Counted from the first letter of the stretch, positions 1 through 9,054 are shown. The stretch: DNA of 64,000 nt from Nocardia vaccinii NBRC 15922 (GCF_001613305.1 NZ_BDCC01000007.1:1-64000); one strand, 5' to 3'. The notes: generated by a model from the sequence alone, not told the origin. Program-made: numbers and translations.

Positions 1-702
1 CCGAACGGCGAGGCGGGCCGCGAACCTGGTGCGGGCCCGGTCCGATGCGCTGAGGCGGTCCTCGGCGACGGCTCGGCGGGCCATGCGGATGAGCAGGGCG
101 GCGATGGCGGGCAGGGCGGCGAGCAGGACGAAATTGGGATGGGCGTTGGCGTGGGAGATCATCGCCGGCGCGAAACCGCAGAACAGGCCGCCGACGGCCG
201 CGGCGAAGCGTGAGCGCACCAGTTCGCGGGAGAACAGCCAGTACCAGGCGAAGGCGGTGCCGGACAGGCCCGCCGTGAGGACCAGCACGAAGGTGACCGT
301 CGGACCGAACAGCATGGTGACCGGGATGAGCGGCACGCCGACGCCGAACATGGCCGTATTGGCCATCATGTTCACGCCGTCGGGGAAATTCTGCAGGTGG
401 GTGCCCAGCGGGTTCTGTAGATGGGCGATCGCGTGGGCGGTCTCGGCGAAGAACCACTCCCACATGAACTGGTCTTGTCCGCTCTTGACCAGGTAGCCGT
501 TGTGGGTGTCCCGCCACTGACCGGACAGCACGTACGTTGCGAGCAGCAGATAGACGCCTGCGATGACCAGATCGGCGCGGGAGAGCGGAAGCCGTCGTCG
601 GCGCGGGACGCCCTGCTCGTCCGTTGGGGGCCGGTCCAGAACCGCGGTCGCGGCGTCTCCCGCCGTCTGCTCGGTTCGATCCGTTGCCCGCACCGATACC
701 AC
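1..702 (-). CDS. Polytopic membrane protein, C-terminus off window
   Basis: This gene runs off the left edge; 234 codons are visible. The start is GTG at 702 because a GGAGGAG ribosome-binding site (711-717) lies eight bases upstream; a second in-frame GTG at 693 is less well placed. An N-terminal cytoplasmic arm of about 40 residues ends in an Arg-rich stretch, then hydrophobic segments follow with an extracytoplasmic loop containing HNGYL, DQFMWEW, NFPDG and NMMAN. The layout resembles large GT-C or YfhO-like envelope membrane proteins, and the neighbour is the arabinofuranosyltransferase gene aftA, so a cell-envelope glycosylation role is a reasonable inference. I do not recognise the exact family, and the missing C-terminal part prevents assignment. 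Confidence 0.7.
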   Translation of the reverse strand, partial: MVSVRATDRTEQTAGDAATAVLDRPPTDEQGVPRRRRLPLSRADLVIAGVYLLLATYVLSGQWRDTHNGYLVKSGQDQFMWEWFFAETAHAIAHLQNPLGTHLQNFPDGVNMMANTAMFGVGVPLIPVTMLFGPTVTFVLVLTAGLSGTAFAWYWLFSRELVRSRFAAAVGGLFCGFAPAMISHANAHPNFVLLAALPAIAALLIRMARRAVAEDRLSASDRARTRFAARLAVR

Positions 703-782
703 TGGTAGAACTCCTCCTGCCGATCACGATCAGCGGCCCACGCTACCTCCGAGTTCCGGACGCGCGCAGATCGGACGGGGAG

Positions 783-846
783 TTATCCACAAGAAAAAGG
801 CTTCTTCCACAAGGTTATGCACAGGCCGGGCGGCAGGTGTGGATCG
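783..846. promoter_or_regulatory. Cluster of DnaA-box-like 9-mers
   Basis: The gap between the partial membrane gene and aftA holds a perfect DnaA box TTATCCACA (783-791), a one-mismatch box TTATGCACA (815-823), and two weaker ones, TCTTCCACA (803-811) and, in reverse orientation, TGTGGATCG (838-846). No dnaA, dnaN or AT-rich unwinding region is nearby, so this is not read as an origin. It may titrate DnaA or regulate the downstream membrane gene. Confidence 0.45.
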
Positions 847-889
847 CCACCATGTCACCGGGAAAGAGCTGAAACCCCTGGTGGAAGTC

Positions 890-2845
890 CTATTCGTGGT
901 CTCGGACGACGACCAGTGTGAACGGCCCGATATCCGTGGTCTCGAAATGAGGGTCCGCGAACAACGTCTTCGGGAACGTCACCGAATATCGCCGCACGTT
1001 CGGATCGTTCGGATACACATCCGAGGACAGGCGCAGGGTGTAGCTGTCACCGCTGCTGCGGAACAGGAAGGCATCCGGCGCGCGCCAGGGTGAGTGCGCC
1101 AGCGCGTCGCGGAGTTCACCCGGCGACTTCAGCTTGCTCCAGCGAGTGATCTCGGCGGCGCGGGCGGAGAAATCGGCCAGCGGATTGGCGTAGTGCGGGG
1201 TCAGCGCCTGGAAACCGTAGTACGGGTAGTAGGACAGGAAGCTGGTGTCGGCGGTGAGGGCCACGGTCTGGTTGCGCGGCCGCCCGGTCTGCGCCAGCAG
1301 GGCGGCATCGACGTCGTGATAGTGCGATACCGCCGACGGGCTGCGCTGATCGGCGCGCACACCGTCGCCGTCGGTATCGGTGTAAGCGGTGGTGATCTCG
1401 GTGTTCAGGATGCTCGGAATGTCCTGGGTGAACGCGAGCGCGCCGAGCACACCGACCGCGACGGTCACCGCGCGAAACCGTTCGGGCTCGTTGAGGGCTC
1501 GATACACCGCCCGGGTCCCCTCGGCGAATCCGAAGACCCCGGCCGCGGCCAGCAGCACCTGCAGGATCGGCTCCAGCCGGAACGCCAGCAGTGTGGTTCC
1601 GGCGGCCGTCGCCGTCATCGACAGCAGCGACCACAGATAGATCGCCACCACCGCGATACCCAGCGCCTGTGCCCGCCGCGAACTCGCCGCCCGCAGCACC
1701 AGCCAGATTGTGCCGATCAGGCACAGCGCACCGAGCAGCGAGAATTCGAACATCGGAAAGGCCAGCTGCGAGCCGGGCTCGGGCAGATAGTGCAGCGCGG
1801 CGTTGGACATGTGCGCGCTCAGAGACTTTCGCAGGTAGGGCCCGTAGGTGATCAGGCCGAGTACCCCGGAGATGACGCCGATCACGATGAGCCGCAACAG
1901 AATCGGTCCCAGCGCCCGCAACCACCACAGCCCCGCCCGAGCACTGTCCCGGCGTCGCCGCGCAATCGCCGCGAGCCACGCGAAAAACGCCATCAGGCAT
2001 ACGGCGAATACCGCGATGCCGAAGAACAACGTGTAGAACATGGCCGAGACGCCCAGGAAGATCCCGGTGCCGATGACCGCTCCCCAACCGCCCGCCGTCG
2101 CGACGGACGCGTCCGGGCCGGAAACTCGCGGCCGGTGCAGCGCGCCCCACGCCAGCAGCATCGCCGGCGCGAACAGCACCACCAGAACCGCGCTGTACGC
2201 CTCCGGCGACGCGTACGCCACCATCACGGCCGTGGTCGCCGCCGCGGCCCCGATCGCCCAATCGGCGCGAATCAGCTTGGACCACAACACCAGTGCCAGC
2301 ACCGAGGCCACCGCCAGCGATACGATCGCCCACGGCTTGAACGCCTCCCACCCCGGCAGCCCGAGCAGACTCGCCACTCGGCCCCCGAGCCAGAACCATC
2401 CGGCCGAGTAGTAGGGCGGCAGATCGGTGTAGGTCATATCGTGCAGCGCGGCGGAATCGGTGAGCCGCGTGAGATATTCGGTCCGGAACTCCTGATCCAC
2501 CGAGATCCCGAACAGGTACAGCTTGGTAGCCGCCAGCGGCATACCCAACGTCACCGTGACGAACGCCGAAATCCCCGCCCACGACAGCGCTTTCGCCAGC
2601 CAGGGCCATCGCCGAAGCCGAATGAGCGTCACCGCCGCGACGAGCAGCACCGCCGCGCCGACCTGTCCGACGGTCGTGATCGCCCGAGTCACATTGGACG
2701 CGTTGAACGCCGGCCAGTGCACCACCGAGAACGCCTCGAGCCCGACCACGGCCACGACAACAGCGACGACAGTCGCGAGCACCGCATCCCCGGTAGCCCC
2801 CCCGACCCGCCGCCCCACCATCGAAACCCGCCCGATCCTGTGCAC
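890..2845 (-). CDS. aftA: Galactan 5-O-arabinofuranosyltransferase AftA
   Basis: AftA adds the first arabinofuranose from decaprenyl-phosphoryl-arabinose to galactan in mycolata. The 651-residue product matches the usual ~640 residues. It has many transmembrane segments and the family's first periplasmic loop, with DQEFRTEYLTRL, then DMTYTDLPPYY and the GWFWLGGR segment. The C-terminal third (about residues 500-651) is a soluble extracytoplasmic domain. The chosen start is GTG with GGAGG four bases upstream (short spacing); an internal ATG at codon 9 is possible. The donor-making genes dprE1-dprE2 lie immediately upstream on the same strand, separated by a terminator-like hairpin. Family identity is firm; the exact start is less so. 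Confidence 0.92.
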   Translation of the reverse strand: MHRIGRVSMVGRRVGGATGDAVLATVVAVVVAVVGLEAFSVVHWPAFNASNVTRAITTVGQVGAAVLLVAAVTLIRLRRWPWLAKALSWAGISAFVTVTLGMPLAATKLYLFGISVDQEFRTEYLTRLTDSAALHDMTYTDLPPYYSAGWFWLGGRVASLLGLPGWEAFKPWAIVSLAVASVLALVLWSKLIRADWAIGAAAATTAVMVAYASPEAYSAVLVVLFAPAMLLAWGALHRPRVSGPDASVATAGGWGAVIGTGIFLGVSAMFYTLFFGIAVFAVCLMAFFAWLAAIARRRRDSARAGLWWLRALGPILLRLIVIGVISGVLGLITYGPYLRKSLSAHMSNAALHYLPEPGSQLAFPMFEFSLLGALCLIGTIWLVLRAASSRRAQALGIAVVAIYLWSLLSMTATAAGTTLLAFRLEPILQVLLAAAGVFGFAEGTRAVYRALNEPERFRAVTVAVGVLGALAFTQDIPSILNTEITTAYTDTDGDGVRADQRSPSAVSHYHDVDAALLAQTGRPRNQTVALTADTSFLSYYPYYGFQALTPHYANPLADFSARAAEITRWSKLKSPGELRDALAHSPWRAPDAFLFRSSGDSYTLRLSSDVYPNDPNVRRYSVTFPKTLFADPHFETTDIGPFTLVVVRDHE

Positions 2846-3018
2846 TGTGCCTCCGGTCTTCTCGCCACGCTGCTCGAGCGTCCGTCGCCGCGGGCCAGCC
2901 TAGCCAGTCGTCATCGCGCCGACCGAGGAGGTCCAGTCGGTGACGGGTGGGTATCGATGCCGGTTGTAGCCGAGATTGATCTAGCAATACGCCTGCATCC
3001 GAGCCTATAGCGCCTGCT

Positions 3019-3047
3019 CCCCGGGACCGTTTGTGGCCGTCCCGGGG
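3019..3047 (-). terminator. Hairpin after dprE2
   Basis: A 9-bp perfect stem (CCCCGGGAC / GTCCCGGGG) with an 11-base loop lies nine bases beyond the dprE2 stop codon. There is no clear U-tract, as is common in high-GC actinobacteria. It would separate the dprE1-dprE2 transcript from aftA. Confidence 0.6.
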
Positions 3048-3055
3048 CGGGGACT

Positions 3056-3817
3056 CTAGATGGGGAGGCGGCGGAAGATCGGGCGCGGGATGTGGCGCAG
3101 GATCATCATCACGAAGCGGAACTGGTTGGGGGCCCAGACCAGTTCCTTGCCCTTCTGGGCGGACGAAACCGCAAGCGTCGCAATATCTTCCTTGTCGACG
3201 GTGAGCGGCGCCTCCTTGACGTGCGCGGAGAACCGGGTACGCACCATGCCGGGGCGGATGACCGTCACGCGCGGGCCGTGCGGGCGCAACGCCTCGCCGA
3301 GGCCGAGGTAGAACCCGTCCAGTCCGGCCTTGGTGGAGCCGTAGACGAAGTTGGAGCGACGCACTCGCTCACCGGCGACCGAGGACATGACGATGATCCG
3401 CCCGAAGCCCTGCGCCTTCATCTTCTCGCCCAGCAGCACGCCGACCGAGACCGAGGCGGTGTAGTTGACCTGAGCCACCCGGACGGCCTTGGCCTGGTTC
3501 TGCCACAGCTCCTCCGGATCGCCGTCCAGGGCGAACGCGACGATCGCGACGTCGATATCGCCCGCGCTCCACGCCGCCTCGATCACCTTGGAGTGGCTCT
3601 CGGTGTCCAGGGCGTCGAAATCGATGACCTCGACCGCGGATGCGCCCGCGGCCTCCATCTGCGCGACCGCGTCCGCGCGCAGCGGATCGTTCGGCAGCGC
3701 GGCCAGGACGATGCGCGCCGGACCCTTCTTCAGGTATTCGGCGCAGATCGCCAGGCCGATTTCCGAGGTGCCGCCCAGGAGCAGAATCGTCTGCGGGTTA
3801 CCTACGGCGTTGATCAC
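3056..3817 (-). CDS. dprE2: Decaprenylphosphoryl-2-keto-ribose reductase DprE2
   Basis: DprE2 uses NADH to reduce the 2-keto intermediate made by DprE1, giving decaprenylphosphoryl-arabinose, the arabinan donor. The 253-residue product matches the ~254 usual. It is a short-chain dehydrogenase with a nucleotide-binding turn ([10 protein letters not shown], about residues 11-20) and the catalytic YGSTK motif. The start is GTG at 3817, overlapping the dprE1 TGA by four bases, with GGAG just upstream; this implies translational coupling. A longer reading frame extends upstream but only as an out-of-frame shadow of dprE1. Together with DprE1 this is the classical two-step epimerase. Confidence 0.93.
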   Translation of the reverse strand: MINAVGNPQTILLLGGTSEIGLAICAEYLKKGPARIVLAALPNDPLRADAVAQMEAAGASAVEVIDFDALDTESHSKVIEAAWSAGDIDVAIVAFALDGDPEELWQNQAKAVRVAQVNYTASVSVGVLLGEKMKAQGFGRIIVMSSVAGERVRRSNFVYGSTKAGLDGFYLGLGEALRPHGPRVTVIRPGMVRTRFSAHVKEAPLTVDKEDIATLAVSSAQKGKELVWAPNQFRFVMMILRHIPRPIFRRLPI

Positions 3818-5304
3818 TGCAGCTCCAGCCTTCTCGCCATATCGGACATGAAAACGCCTGTGGGATCGACGCTTCGGCGGATCTTGATCCACTCGTCGAT
3901 CCGGGGGTACATCTGGTGGAACGCCTCCGCGGTGGTCCGGGAGTCCTTCGCGGTGTAGAGCCGGCCGCCGAATTCCATGACGCGGCGGTCCAGATCGCTG
4001 ACCAGCTCGTTGAGGCCGGGACGGATCGGGAAGTCGCAGCAGATGTTCCAGCCCGGCATGGGGAAGCTCAGCGGAGCCGGGTTGCCCGGACCGAACAGCT
4101 TGAAGACATTCAGCGCCGAAATGTGTCCGGACGCCTGGATATCGATGATGATCCGCTTGAATTCGTCGACGGCCTCGGTCGGCACCACGAACTGGTACTG
4201 CAGGAATCCCGCCGGGCCGTAGGCGCGGTTCCACTCCGCGATCATGTCCAGCGGGTGATAGAACTGCGTCAGGTTCTGGATCTTGCCGGTGTAGTCGCCG
4301 CCCATCGCGTAGTACGCCTCGCCGACCGCACCCAGCGTCAGCCGGTTGGCGGTGAAGCTCGGGAAGATGTTCGGCACCGTCAACAGCTGCGGCGCGTCGA
4401 ACTTCAGCGGGTTCTTCTGCTTCTTCTTCGGCAGCTCGTCGACCTTCGCGAGGCGACCGCGAGTGATGCAGGCCCGGCCCAGTTTCGGCGCGGGGTTCAT
4501 CACGTCGAACCACGCACTCGAGTACGTGTAGTTCGCCTCGCTGCCGTCGCTGTGCGCGGCGATGGTCTCGTCCAACGTCGTGGTCTTGACGCCGTCGTTG
4601 ATGAAGTAGGCGGTCTCGGTCGGCGCCATCTCGATGCTCGCGCGCAGGATGATGCCGGTCAGCCCGTTGCCACCGACCGTCGCCCAGAACAACTTGGCGT
4701 TGCGCTTGGGCGTGATGTGCTGCACCTGGCCGTCGGCGGTGAGCAGCTCGATCGAGCGGACGTGGTTGCCGAAGCTGCCCTCGCTGTGGTGGTTCTTGCC
4801 GTGGATGTCGGAGGCGATCGCACCGCCGATGGTGACCTGCCGGGTGCCCGGCAGCACGGGAACCCACAGCCCGAACGGCAACGCGGCCTTCATCAGCTGA
4901 TCCAGGCTGACGCCGCCGTCGACGTCGACCATGCGGGTGTCGCGGTCGATCCGATGGATCCGGTTCATCGCGGTCATATCGACGACCAGGCCGCCCGCGT
5001 TCTGCGCGTGGTCGCCGTAGGAGCGGCCCAGTCCGCGCGCGATGACGCCGCGGCGCAGGTGCGCCGGCTTGGACTCGTTGTCCTCGGCGACCATGACGAC
5101 GGCGCGGGCGATCACTTCCGGATCACCCGTCGAGAGCACTTCGGAAGTGGTTGGCGCGGTGCGACCCCACCCGGTCAGCCGACGGGTGTGCGTGGCGAGT
5201 GCTGGGGATTCCTGCGACCCAGCGCTGCCGATCTGCGGTTCGCCGCCCTCACTGGCGGCCGTATCCGCGGCTGTGGAGGTCTGAGCTTTCGTGGACATCG
5301 GCAT
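3814..5304 (-). CDS. dprE1: Decaprenylphosphoryl-ribose 2'-oxidase DprE1
   Basis: This FAD enzyme oxidises decaprenylphosphoryl-ribose at C2' in the periplasm-associated arabinan pathway. The 496-residue protein has an N-terminal FAD-binding domain (about residues 85-240, with [12 protein letters not shown] and [22 protein letters not shown]) and a C-terminal substrate domain. Counting from the C-terminus, Cys422 in the GWNICC motif corresponds to Cys387 of the tuberculosis enzyme, the covalent benzothiazinone target, and Lys453 to the flavin-proximal Lys418. An extra Cys423 follows. The N-terminus is about 35 residues longer than in M. tuberculosis; ATG 5304 is used, with a second ATG at 5298. 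It is divergent from a GtrA gene across 148 bp that must hold both promoters. Confidence 0.94.
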   Translation of the reverse strand: MPMSTKAQTSTAADTAASEGGEPQIGSAGSQESPALATHTRRLTGWGRTAPTTSEVLSTGDPEVIARAVVMVAEDNESKPAHLRRGVIARGLGRSYGDHAQNAGGLVVDMTAMNRIHRIDRDTRMVDVDGGVSLDQLMKAALPFGLWVPVLPGTRQVTIGGAIASDIHGKNHHSEGSFGNHVRSIELLTADGQVQHITPKRNAKLFWATVGGNGLTGIILRASIEMAPTETAYFINDGVKTTTLDETIAAHSDGSEANYTYSSAWFDVMNPAPKLGRACITRGRLAKVDELPKKKQKNPLKFDAPQLLTVPNIFPSFTANRLTLGAVGEAYYAMGGDYTGKIQNLTQFYHPLDMIAEWNRAYGPAGFLQYQFVVPTEAVDEFKRIIIDIQASGHISALNVFKLFGPGNPAPLSFPMPGWNICCDFPIRPGLNELVSDLDRRVMEFGGRLYTAKDSRTTAEAFHQMYPRIDEWIKIRRSVDPTGVFMSDMARRLELQ

Positions 5305-5452
5305 AGAGGCTACAGGTATCGCCGGAGGAAGGACCGGGCGTCACCGCCGCCTGCCCCGGATGGAACTCACATCACAGTGCGCTGGGAAGTTACTGGGCAT
5401 CCGATCTGCACGGGGACTGGCGTGCCGATCCGGGCCCGCTACGCTCGTGCCC

Positions 5453-5932
5453 GTGACCGCGCACCCCCATCTTCCGCTGCCGCCCGAGTTGCCTCTGTCC
5501 GACGAGCCCGGCGGGTCGGATGTCGATCTGAAGACACAGATCGTCCGGTTCATCCTGACCGGTGTGCTGTCGGCGGTGGTGGACTTCGGGCTGTACCTGG
5601 TGCTGTGGAAGGGCGCGGGCCTCGACCGCGACATCGCCAAGGCCTGCAGTTTCATCGTCGGCACCACGACGGCGTATCTGATCAACCGGCGCTGGACGTT
5701 CAAGGCCGAACCCAGTCGCGCCCGTTTCATCGCGGTGGTCGTGCTCTACGCGATCACCTTCGCCGCCCAGGTCGGCATCAATGCGCTGCTGAATACGATC
5801 CTGCCCGCGATGAAGCTGCACGTCCTGGGCCACCCGGTGACGCTCGCGGTCCTGGTCGCCTTCGTGATCGCGCAGGGTGTGGCCACCGTGATCAACTTCG
5901 TCGTGCAGCGCGCGGTCATCTTCAAGATCTGA
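5453..5932 (+). CDS. GtrA-family membrane protein (Rv3789-like)
   Basis: This small GtrA-family protein has four hydrophobic segments and the signatures VDFGLYLVLWK, AYLINRRWTF and FVVQRAVIF. The M. tuberculosis counterpart Rv3789 also sits beside dprE1 and has been linked to decaprenylphosphoryl-arabinose handling and to recruiting arabinan enzymes; that role is knowledge of the family, not visible here. The start is taken as GTG 5453 (159 residues) with GTG 5447 as an alternative; the longer upstream frame lacks conserved sequence and would run into the dprE1 promoter. The first ~30 residues are a proline-rich cytoplasmic arm absent from Rv3789. Confidence 0.85.
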   Translation: MTAHPHLPLPPELPLSDEPGGSDVDLKTQIVRFILTGVLSAVVDFGLYLVLWKGAGLDRDIAKACSFIVGTTTAYLINRRWTFKAEPSRARFIAVVVLYAITFAAQVGINALLNTILPAMKLHVLGHPVTLAVLVAFVIAQGVATVINFVVQRAVIFKI

Positions 5933-5937
5933 CCCGC

Positions 5938-6078
5938 CTCCCCGGGACTTCAGCGTGTCGTCGAGTGCGTGGAGACTCGGGCGTCGGGGCGGCGGGGCGG
6001 CGGGGCGGCGGTTGAGAGCCGATTACCTTTCGGGCGTACCCGGGGAGTTACCCATGTCCGTACGAAACCAGTTGTCAC
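5938..6078 (+). repeat. Dispersed repeat A, copy 1
   Basis: This is the longest copy of a dispersed intergenic repeat. It begins with GACTTCAGCGTG and continues through a GAGACTCGGGCGTCGGG block. A GGGGC-rich insert follows, and it ends in GTTACCCATG...CGAAACCAGTTGTC (6047-6077). Copy 2 follows directly in tandem, and other copies occur at 11061 (reverse) and 33241. No coding content is visible. Confidence 0.7.
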
Positions 6079-6080
6079 CT

Positions 6081-6199
6081 GCTTCTTTCCGTGACTTCAG
6101 TGTGCGGGTCAGTGCACCGAGACTTGGGCGTCGGGTCGATGGCTGAGAATTGATTGCGTACCGGGGTTACCGATGTTCGTGCGAGATCGGTGATTCTTT
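6081..6199 (+). repeat. Dispersed repeat A, copy 2
   Basis: This copy lies in tandem with copy 1, offset by 119 bases. It has GACTTCAGTGTG, GAGACTTGGGCGTCGGG and a diverged core GTTACCGATGTT (6166-6177). It fills the gap up to the molybdopterin oxidoreductase stop codon. Confidence 0.6.
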
Positions 6200-6225
6200 C
6201 AGGCGACCTGTTGCTGTTGGATGAC

Positions 6226-8442
6226 TCAGGCGGGGGTCAGGGTTACCGGGACTCCGTTGAAGACCGCGTTGCCGGAAGGAACGTCGACCAGCGAAACGTC
6301 GGTGAGGGTGTTCGCGTTGACCCCGGGGTGGGTGCGGGCGACCGATTGGGTGTCGTTCTCCTCGTGGCCCCAGCCGTGCGGGAGGCTGACCACGCCGGGC
6401 ATGATCTCGTCGGTCGCTTCCACCGGGACGGTGACCGCGCCCGCCGCGGATTTCACCACCGCGTGGTCGGTGAGGCCGAGCCGTTCCACGTCGTCGGGGT
6501 GGATGTGCAGGGTGCAGGTGTTCGATCCGCCGACCAGGGTCGGGATGTTGTGCATCCAGCTGTTGTTGGAACGCAGCTGACGCCGGCCGATGAGCAGCAG
6601 TTCGGGTGCGGTGTCGGCGAGGCGCTCGCGCAGCCGGGACAGATCCTCCAGCAGCGGCTGCGGTGCGAGTTCCACTCGGCGCGAGGCGGTGCGCAGGATT
6701 CCGGGCAGGCGCGGGCGCAGCGGACCCAGGTCGATGCCGTGCGGATTGTCCAGCAGCACTTGGAGATTCAAATCGTCGCGGACGGCGGCGTCGTCCTCGG
6801 CTGTGGTGGGATTCCACTCCCCGTACGGGCCCAGGCGCAGCATCATATCGATGCGCTGCTCGGTGCTGTTCTCTCCGTGCAGTTCCTCGCGACGGTCCAG
6901 CAGTCCGGCCTTGTGCAGCGTTCCGGCGATGACCAGTTCGTCGACGGCGGCGATCGGATCGCGGCTCGGTTCGGGTTGCTGCCCGGAAACCGCCATCGCC
7001 AAGCGGGCGAGGATCTCCGCCTCCGAGGCGCTGTCGCCCAGCGGTACCAGCGGGCGCGAGTAGCGCGCGTAGTTGCGCACCGCGAATTGCAGCAGCGCGA
7101 AGTCGTAATGCGGCGACTGCACGGTGCGCGGAGGCGGCAGGATCACATCGGCGTGCCGGGTGGTTTCGTTGAGGTATCGATCCACGCTCACCATGAATTC
7201 CAGTTCGGCGAGCGCCGAGGCGAGCCGGGGCCCGCCCGGTGCGGACACCACCGGATTCCCGGCGACGGTGATCAGCGCCCGGATCTGTCCCTCACCCGGT
7301 GTGCGGATCTCCTCGGCGAGTGCGGCGATCGGGAATTCGCCCATGGCCTCGGGCAATTCGCGGACGCGAGTGGTCCAGCGGCCGAGCCGGAACGGACGGG
7401 TCCGCACGATCCCGAGCGCGGCGGCGGTGGCGAACATCGCCCCGCCGGGACGATCCAGATTGCCGGTGAGCACGTTGATCACATCCACCAGCCATTGCGT
7501 GAGCGTGCCGAATTCGGCGGTACACGTACCGATTCGGGCATAAACCGCGGCGCTGGGCGCGGCGGCGAGTTCACGGGCCAGCCGGATCACGGTGTCCGCG
7601 GGGACGCCGGTGCGTCCGGCGACCACGTGGGGGGTGAAATCGGCCGCGGCCGAGCGCACCTCGTCCAGGCCCTCGACCGGTACGCGGATATCGGTGAGAT
7701 TCTCCGCGAAGAGCGTGTGCACGATCCCGAACAGCAGATAGGCATCGCTTCCGGGGCGGATGAACAGATGTTCGTCGGCCAGTTTCGCGGTGCGCGTGCG
7801 CCGGGGGTCCACCACCACGAGCCGACCGCCGCGCTTGCGCAGTGCCTTCAACCGCCCCGGATAATCCGGCGCGGTGCACAGCGACCCGTTGGACTCCAAC
7901 GGATTCGCGCCGAGCATCAGCAGATAATCGGTGCGATCCAGATCCGGCACCGGAACGGCCAGCGGATCACCGAACATCAGTCCGCTGGCGACCTGTTTGG
8001 GCATTTGATCGGCGGTGCTGGCCGAATACAGATTGCGAGTGCTCAACGCGCGCAGCAATACCGGGACGTACAGTGCCCCGGCGACGGTGTGCGCGTTGGG
8101 GTTTCCCAGATACAGCGCCGTGGCCGAGCGTCCGAATTCCTGGACCAGCGCCGGAATCCGTTCGGCGATCAGATCGAACGCCTCCTGCCAGGAGGCGGTG
8201 CGCCAGCTGTCATCGGCGCGATCGCGGATCATCGGCTGGGTGAGCCGGTCCGGATCGGCGTCCAGATGTCCCAGACTCGCACCCTTCGGGCACAGGAATC
8301 CGCGGCTGAACGGGTCCTCCCGATCCCCGCGTACCCCGATGACGTGATCCTCGGCGTCGAGGGTCAGCTCTAATCCGCACACCGCCTCGCACAGCGGGCA
8401 GGTGCGCAACAGGGTGCGAGGAGCATTCGTGACGTCGGTCAT
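6226..8442 (-). CDS. Molybdopterin-dependent oxidoreductase
   Basis: This 738-residue protein is a catalytic subunit of the bis-MGD oxidoreductase superfamily (formate dehydrogenase/nitrate reductase/BisC type). A [4Fe-4S] site is visible as Cys15-x2-Cys18-x3-Cys22-x28-Cys51. Later come the dinucleotide-binding motif YLLMLGANPLESN, VVVDPRRTRTA, and a C-terminal MGD-binding barrel with HIHPDDVERLGL and SLPHGWGH. No in-frame TGA or selenocysteine is needed. The metal-ligand region reads SASTADQMPKQVASGLMFG, as in stand-alone actinobacterial members whose substrate is unknown. No small subunit or cofactor gene is adjacent. ATG 8442 (MTDVTNAP) is preferred over a longer frame beginning at 8499, which would enter the terminator side of the gap. 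Confidence 0.88.
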   Translation of the reverse strand: MTDVTNAPRTLLRTCPLCEAVCGLELTLDAEDHVIGVRGDREDPFSRGFLCPKGASLGHLDADPDRLTQPMIRDRADDSWRTASWQEAFDLIAERIPALVQEFGRSATALYLGNPNAHTVAGALYVPVLLRALSTRNLYSASTADQMPKQVASGLMFGDPLAVPVPDLDRTDYLLMLGANPLESNGSLCTAPDYPGRLKALRKRGGRLVVVDPRRTRTAKLADEHLFIRPGSDAYLLFGIVHTLFAENLTDIRVPVEGLDEVRSAAADFTPHVVAGRTGVPADTVIRLARELAAAPSAAVYARIGTCTAEFGTLTQWLVDVINVLTGNLDRPGGAMFATAAALGIVRTRPFRLGRWTTRVRELPEAMGEFPIAALAEEIRTPGEGQIRALITVAGNPVVSAPGGPRLASALAELEFMVSVDRYLNETTRHADVILPPPRTVQSPHYDFALLQFAVRNYARYSRPLVPLGDSASEAEILARLAMAVSGQQPEPSRDPIAAVDELVIAGTLHKAGLLDRREELHGENSTEQRIDMMLRLGPYGEWNPTTAEDDAAVRDDLNLQVLLDNPHGIDLGPLRPRLPGILRTASRRVELAPQPLLEDLSRLRERLADTAPELLLIGRRQLRSNNSWMHNIPTLVGGSNTCTLHIHPDDVERLGLTDHAVVKSAAGAVTVPVEATDEIMPGVVSLPHGWGHEENDTQSVARTHPGVNANTLTDVSLVDVPSGNAVFNGVPVTLTPA

Positions 8443-8499
8443 AGCACCATCATCACCCGCACCGCCGACCGCCGAAATGTAAACGGCCATACACAACAC

Positions 8500-8533
8500 A
8501 AAACCGCGAGAACCGGGTGATTCTCGCGGTTTT
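8500..8533 (-). terminator. Strong hairpin terminator
   Basis: A perfect 13-bp stem (AAAACCGCGAGAA / TTCTCGCGGTTTT) with an 8-base loop is flanked by A and T tracts on both strands. It lies 24 bases past the stop of the minus-strand gene at 8557 and upstream of the oxidoreductase start, so it ends the former transcript. Confidence 0.85.
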
Positions 8534-8556
8534 GTTGTTGAAACTTCAGCCTTGGC

Positions 8557-9054
8557 TCAGCTGGCGATGCGGGCCAGCTGCGGCTTGCGCCGTCCGGTGG
8601 TGGCCGAACGGACGGCCGCGCCCAGCGCGACCACCGGTGGGATCCAGCGAGCCTCGCTCGGGGCGACGCCCCAGCAGGCGTCGCCGGTCGAGAGCTGAGT
8701 CGGCGGCAGCGGGATGCCCGCGCCGTCGGTGTGGACGATTGCGCCTGCCTTGCGCAGAGCCTCGATCGCCATGGCTGCCTTGGCAATACCGGTGACGAGG
8801 TGGATCTCGCGGCGCTCGGCTCCCGGGATCTCGATGACCGGGCCCGTCAGGTCGTTGGCTCGCAAGAACCGGCGCACGGCCGCGGCGAGTTCGCCGGTGA
8901 CCTCGATGCCCGATACATCCTCATCGGTGATCAGGCAGATGCCGTTGGCCGTTTCGGCGACCGTCCAGCCGCGCTGGATGTAGTCCTGCGCGCTAGCGGC
9001 CAGCGTGGCCGCCTTGACGGAAGTCGGAAACGTCGTACGCACTGTCTTCTCCAT
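8557..9054 (-). CDS. Small protein resembling a primase-polymerase N-terminal domain
   Basis: This 165-residue protein begins MEKTVRTTFP. Residues ~10-40 (SAQDYIQRGWTVAETANGICLIT) and the late IPLPPTQLSTGDACWGVAPSEA stretch resemble the start and the 'LPPS-H-SG-Y-W' end of bifunctional primase/polymerase N-terminal domains found on actinobacterial plasmids and phages. The catalytic acidic residues are not obvious, so it is probably a degenerate or regulatory relative. ATG 9054 is chosen; longer starts at 9126 or 9141 are possible because no good ribosome-binding site is seen. It forms a monocistronic unit ended by a strong terminator. Function unknown. Confidence 0.6.
   Translation of the reverse strand: MEKTVRTTFPTSVKAATLAASAQDYIQRGWTVAETANGICLITDEDVSGIEVTGELAAAVRRFLRANDLTGPVIEIPGAERREIHLVTGIAKAAMAIEALRKAGAIVHTDGAGIPLPPTQLSTGDACWGVAPSEARWIPPVVALGAAVRSATTGRRKPQLARIAS

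Noticed and set aside
783..846. Chromosomal origin of replication
   Set aside because: DnaA-like boxes are present but there is no dnaA/dnaN context or AT-rich unwinding region.
1094..3010. 638-codon plus-strand frame opposite aftA
   Set aside because: Arg/Gln-rich shadow of aftA with no family resemblance.
3818..4867. Long upstream extension of the dprE2 reading frame
   Set aside because: It is out-of-frame sequence within dprE1; the conserved DprE2 N-terminus begins at GTG 3817.
6226..8442. Selenocysteine-containing formate dehydrogenase
   Set aside because: No in-frame TGA occurs and the ligand region lacks the Sec/Cys context of FdhF enzymes.
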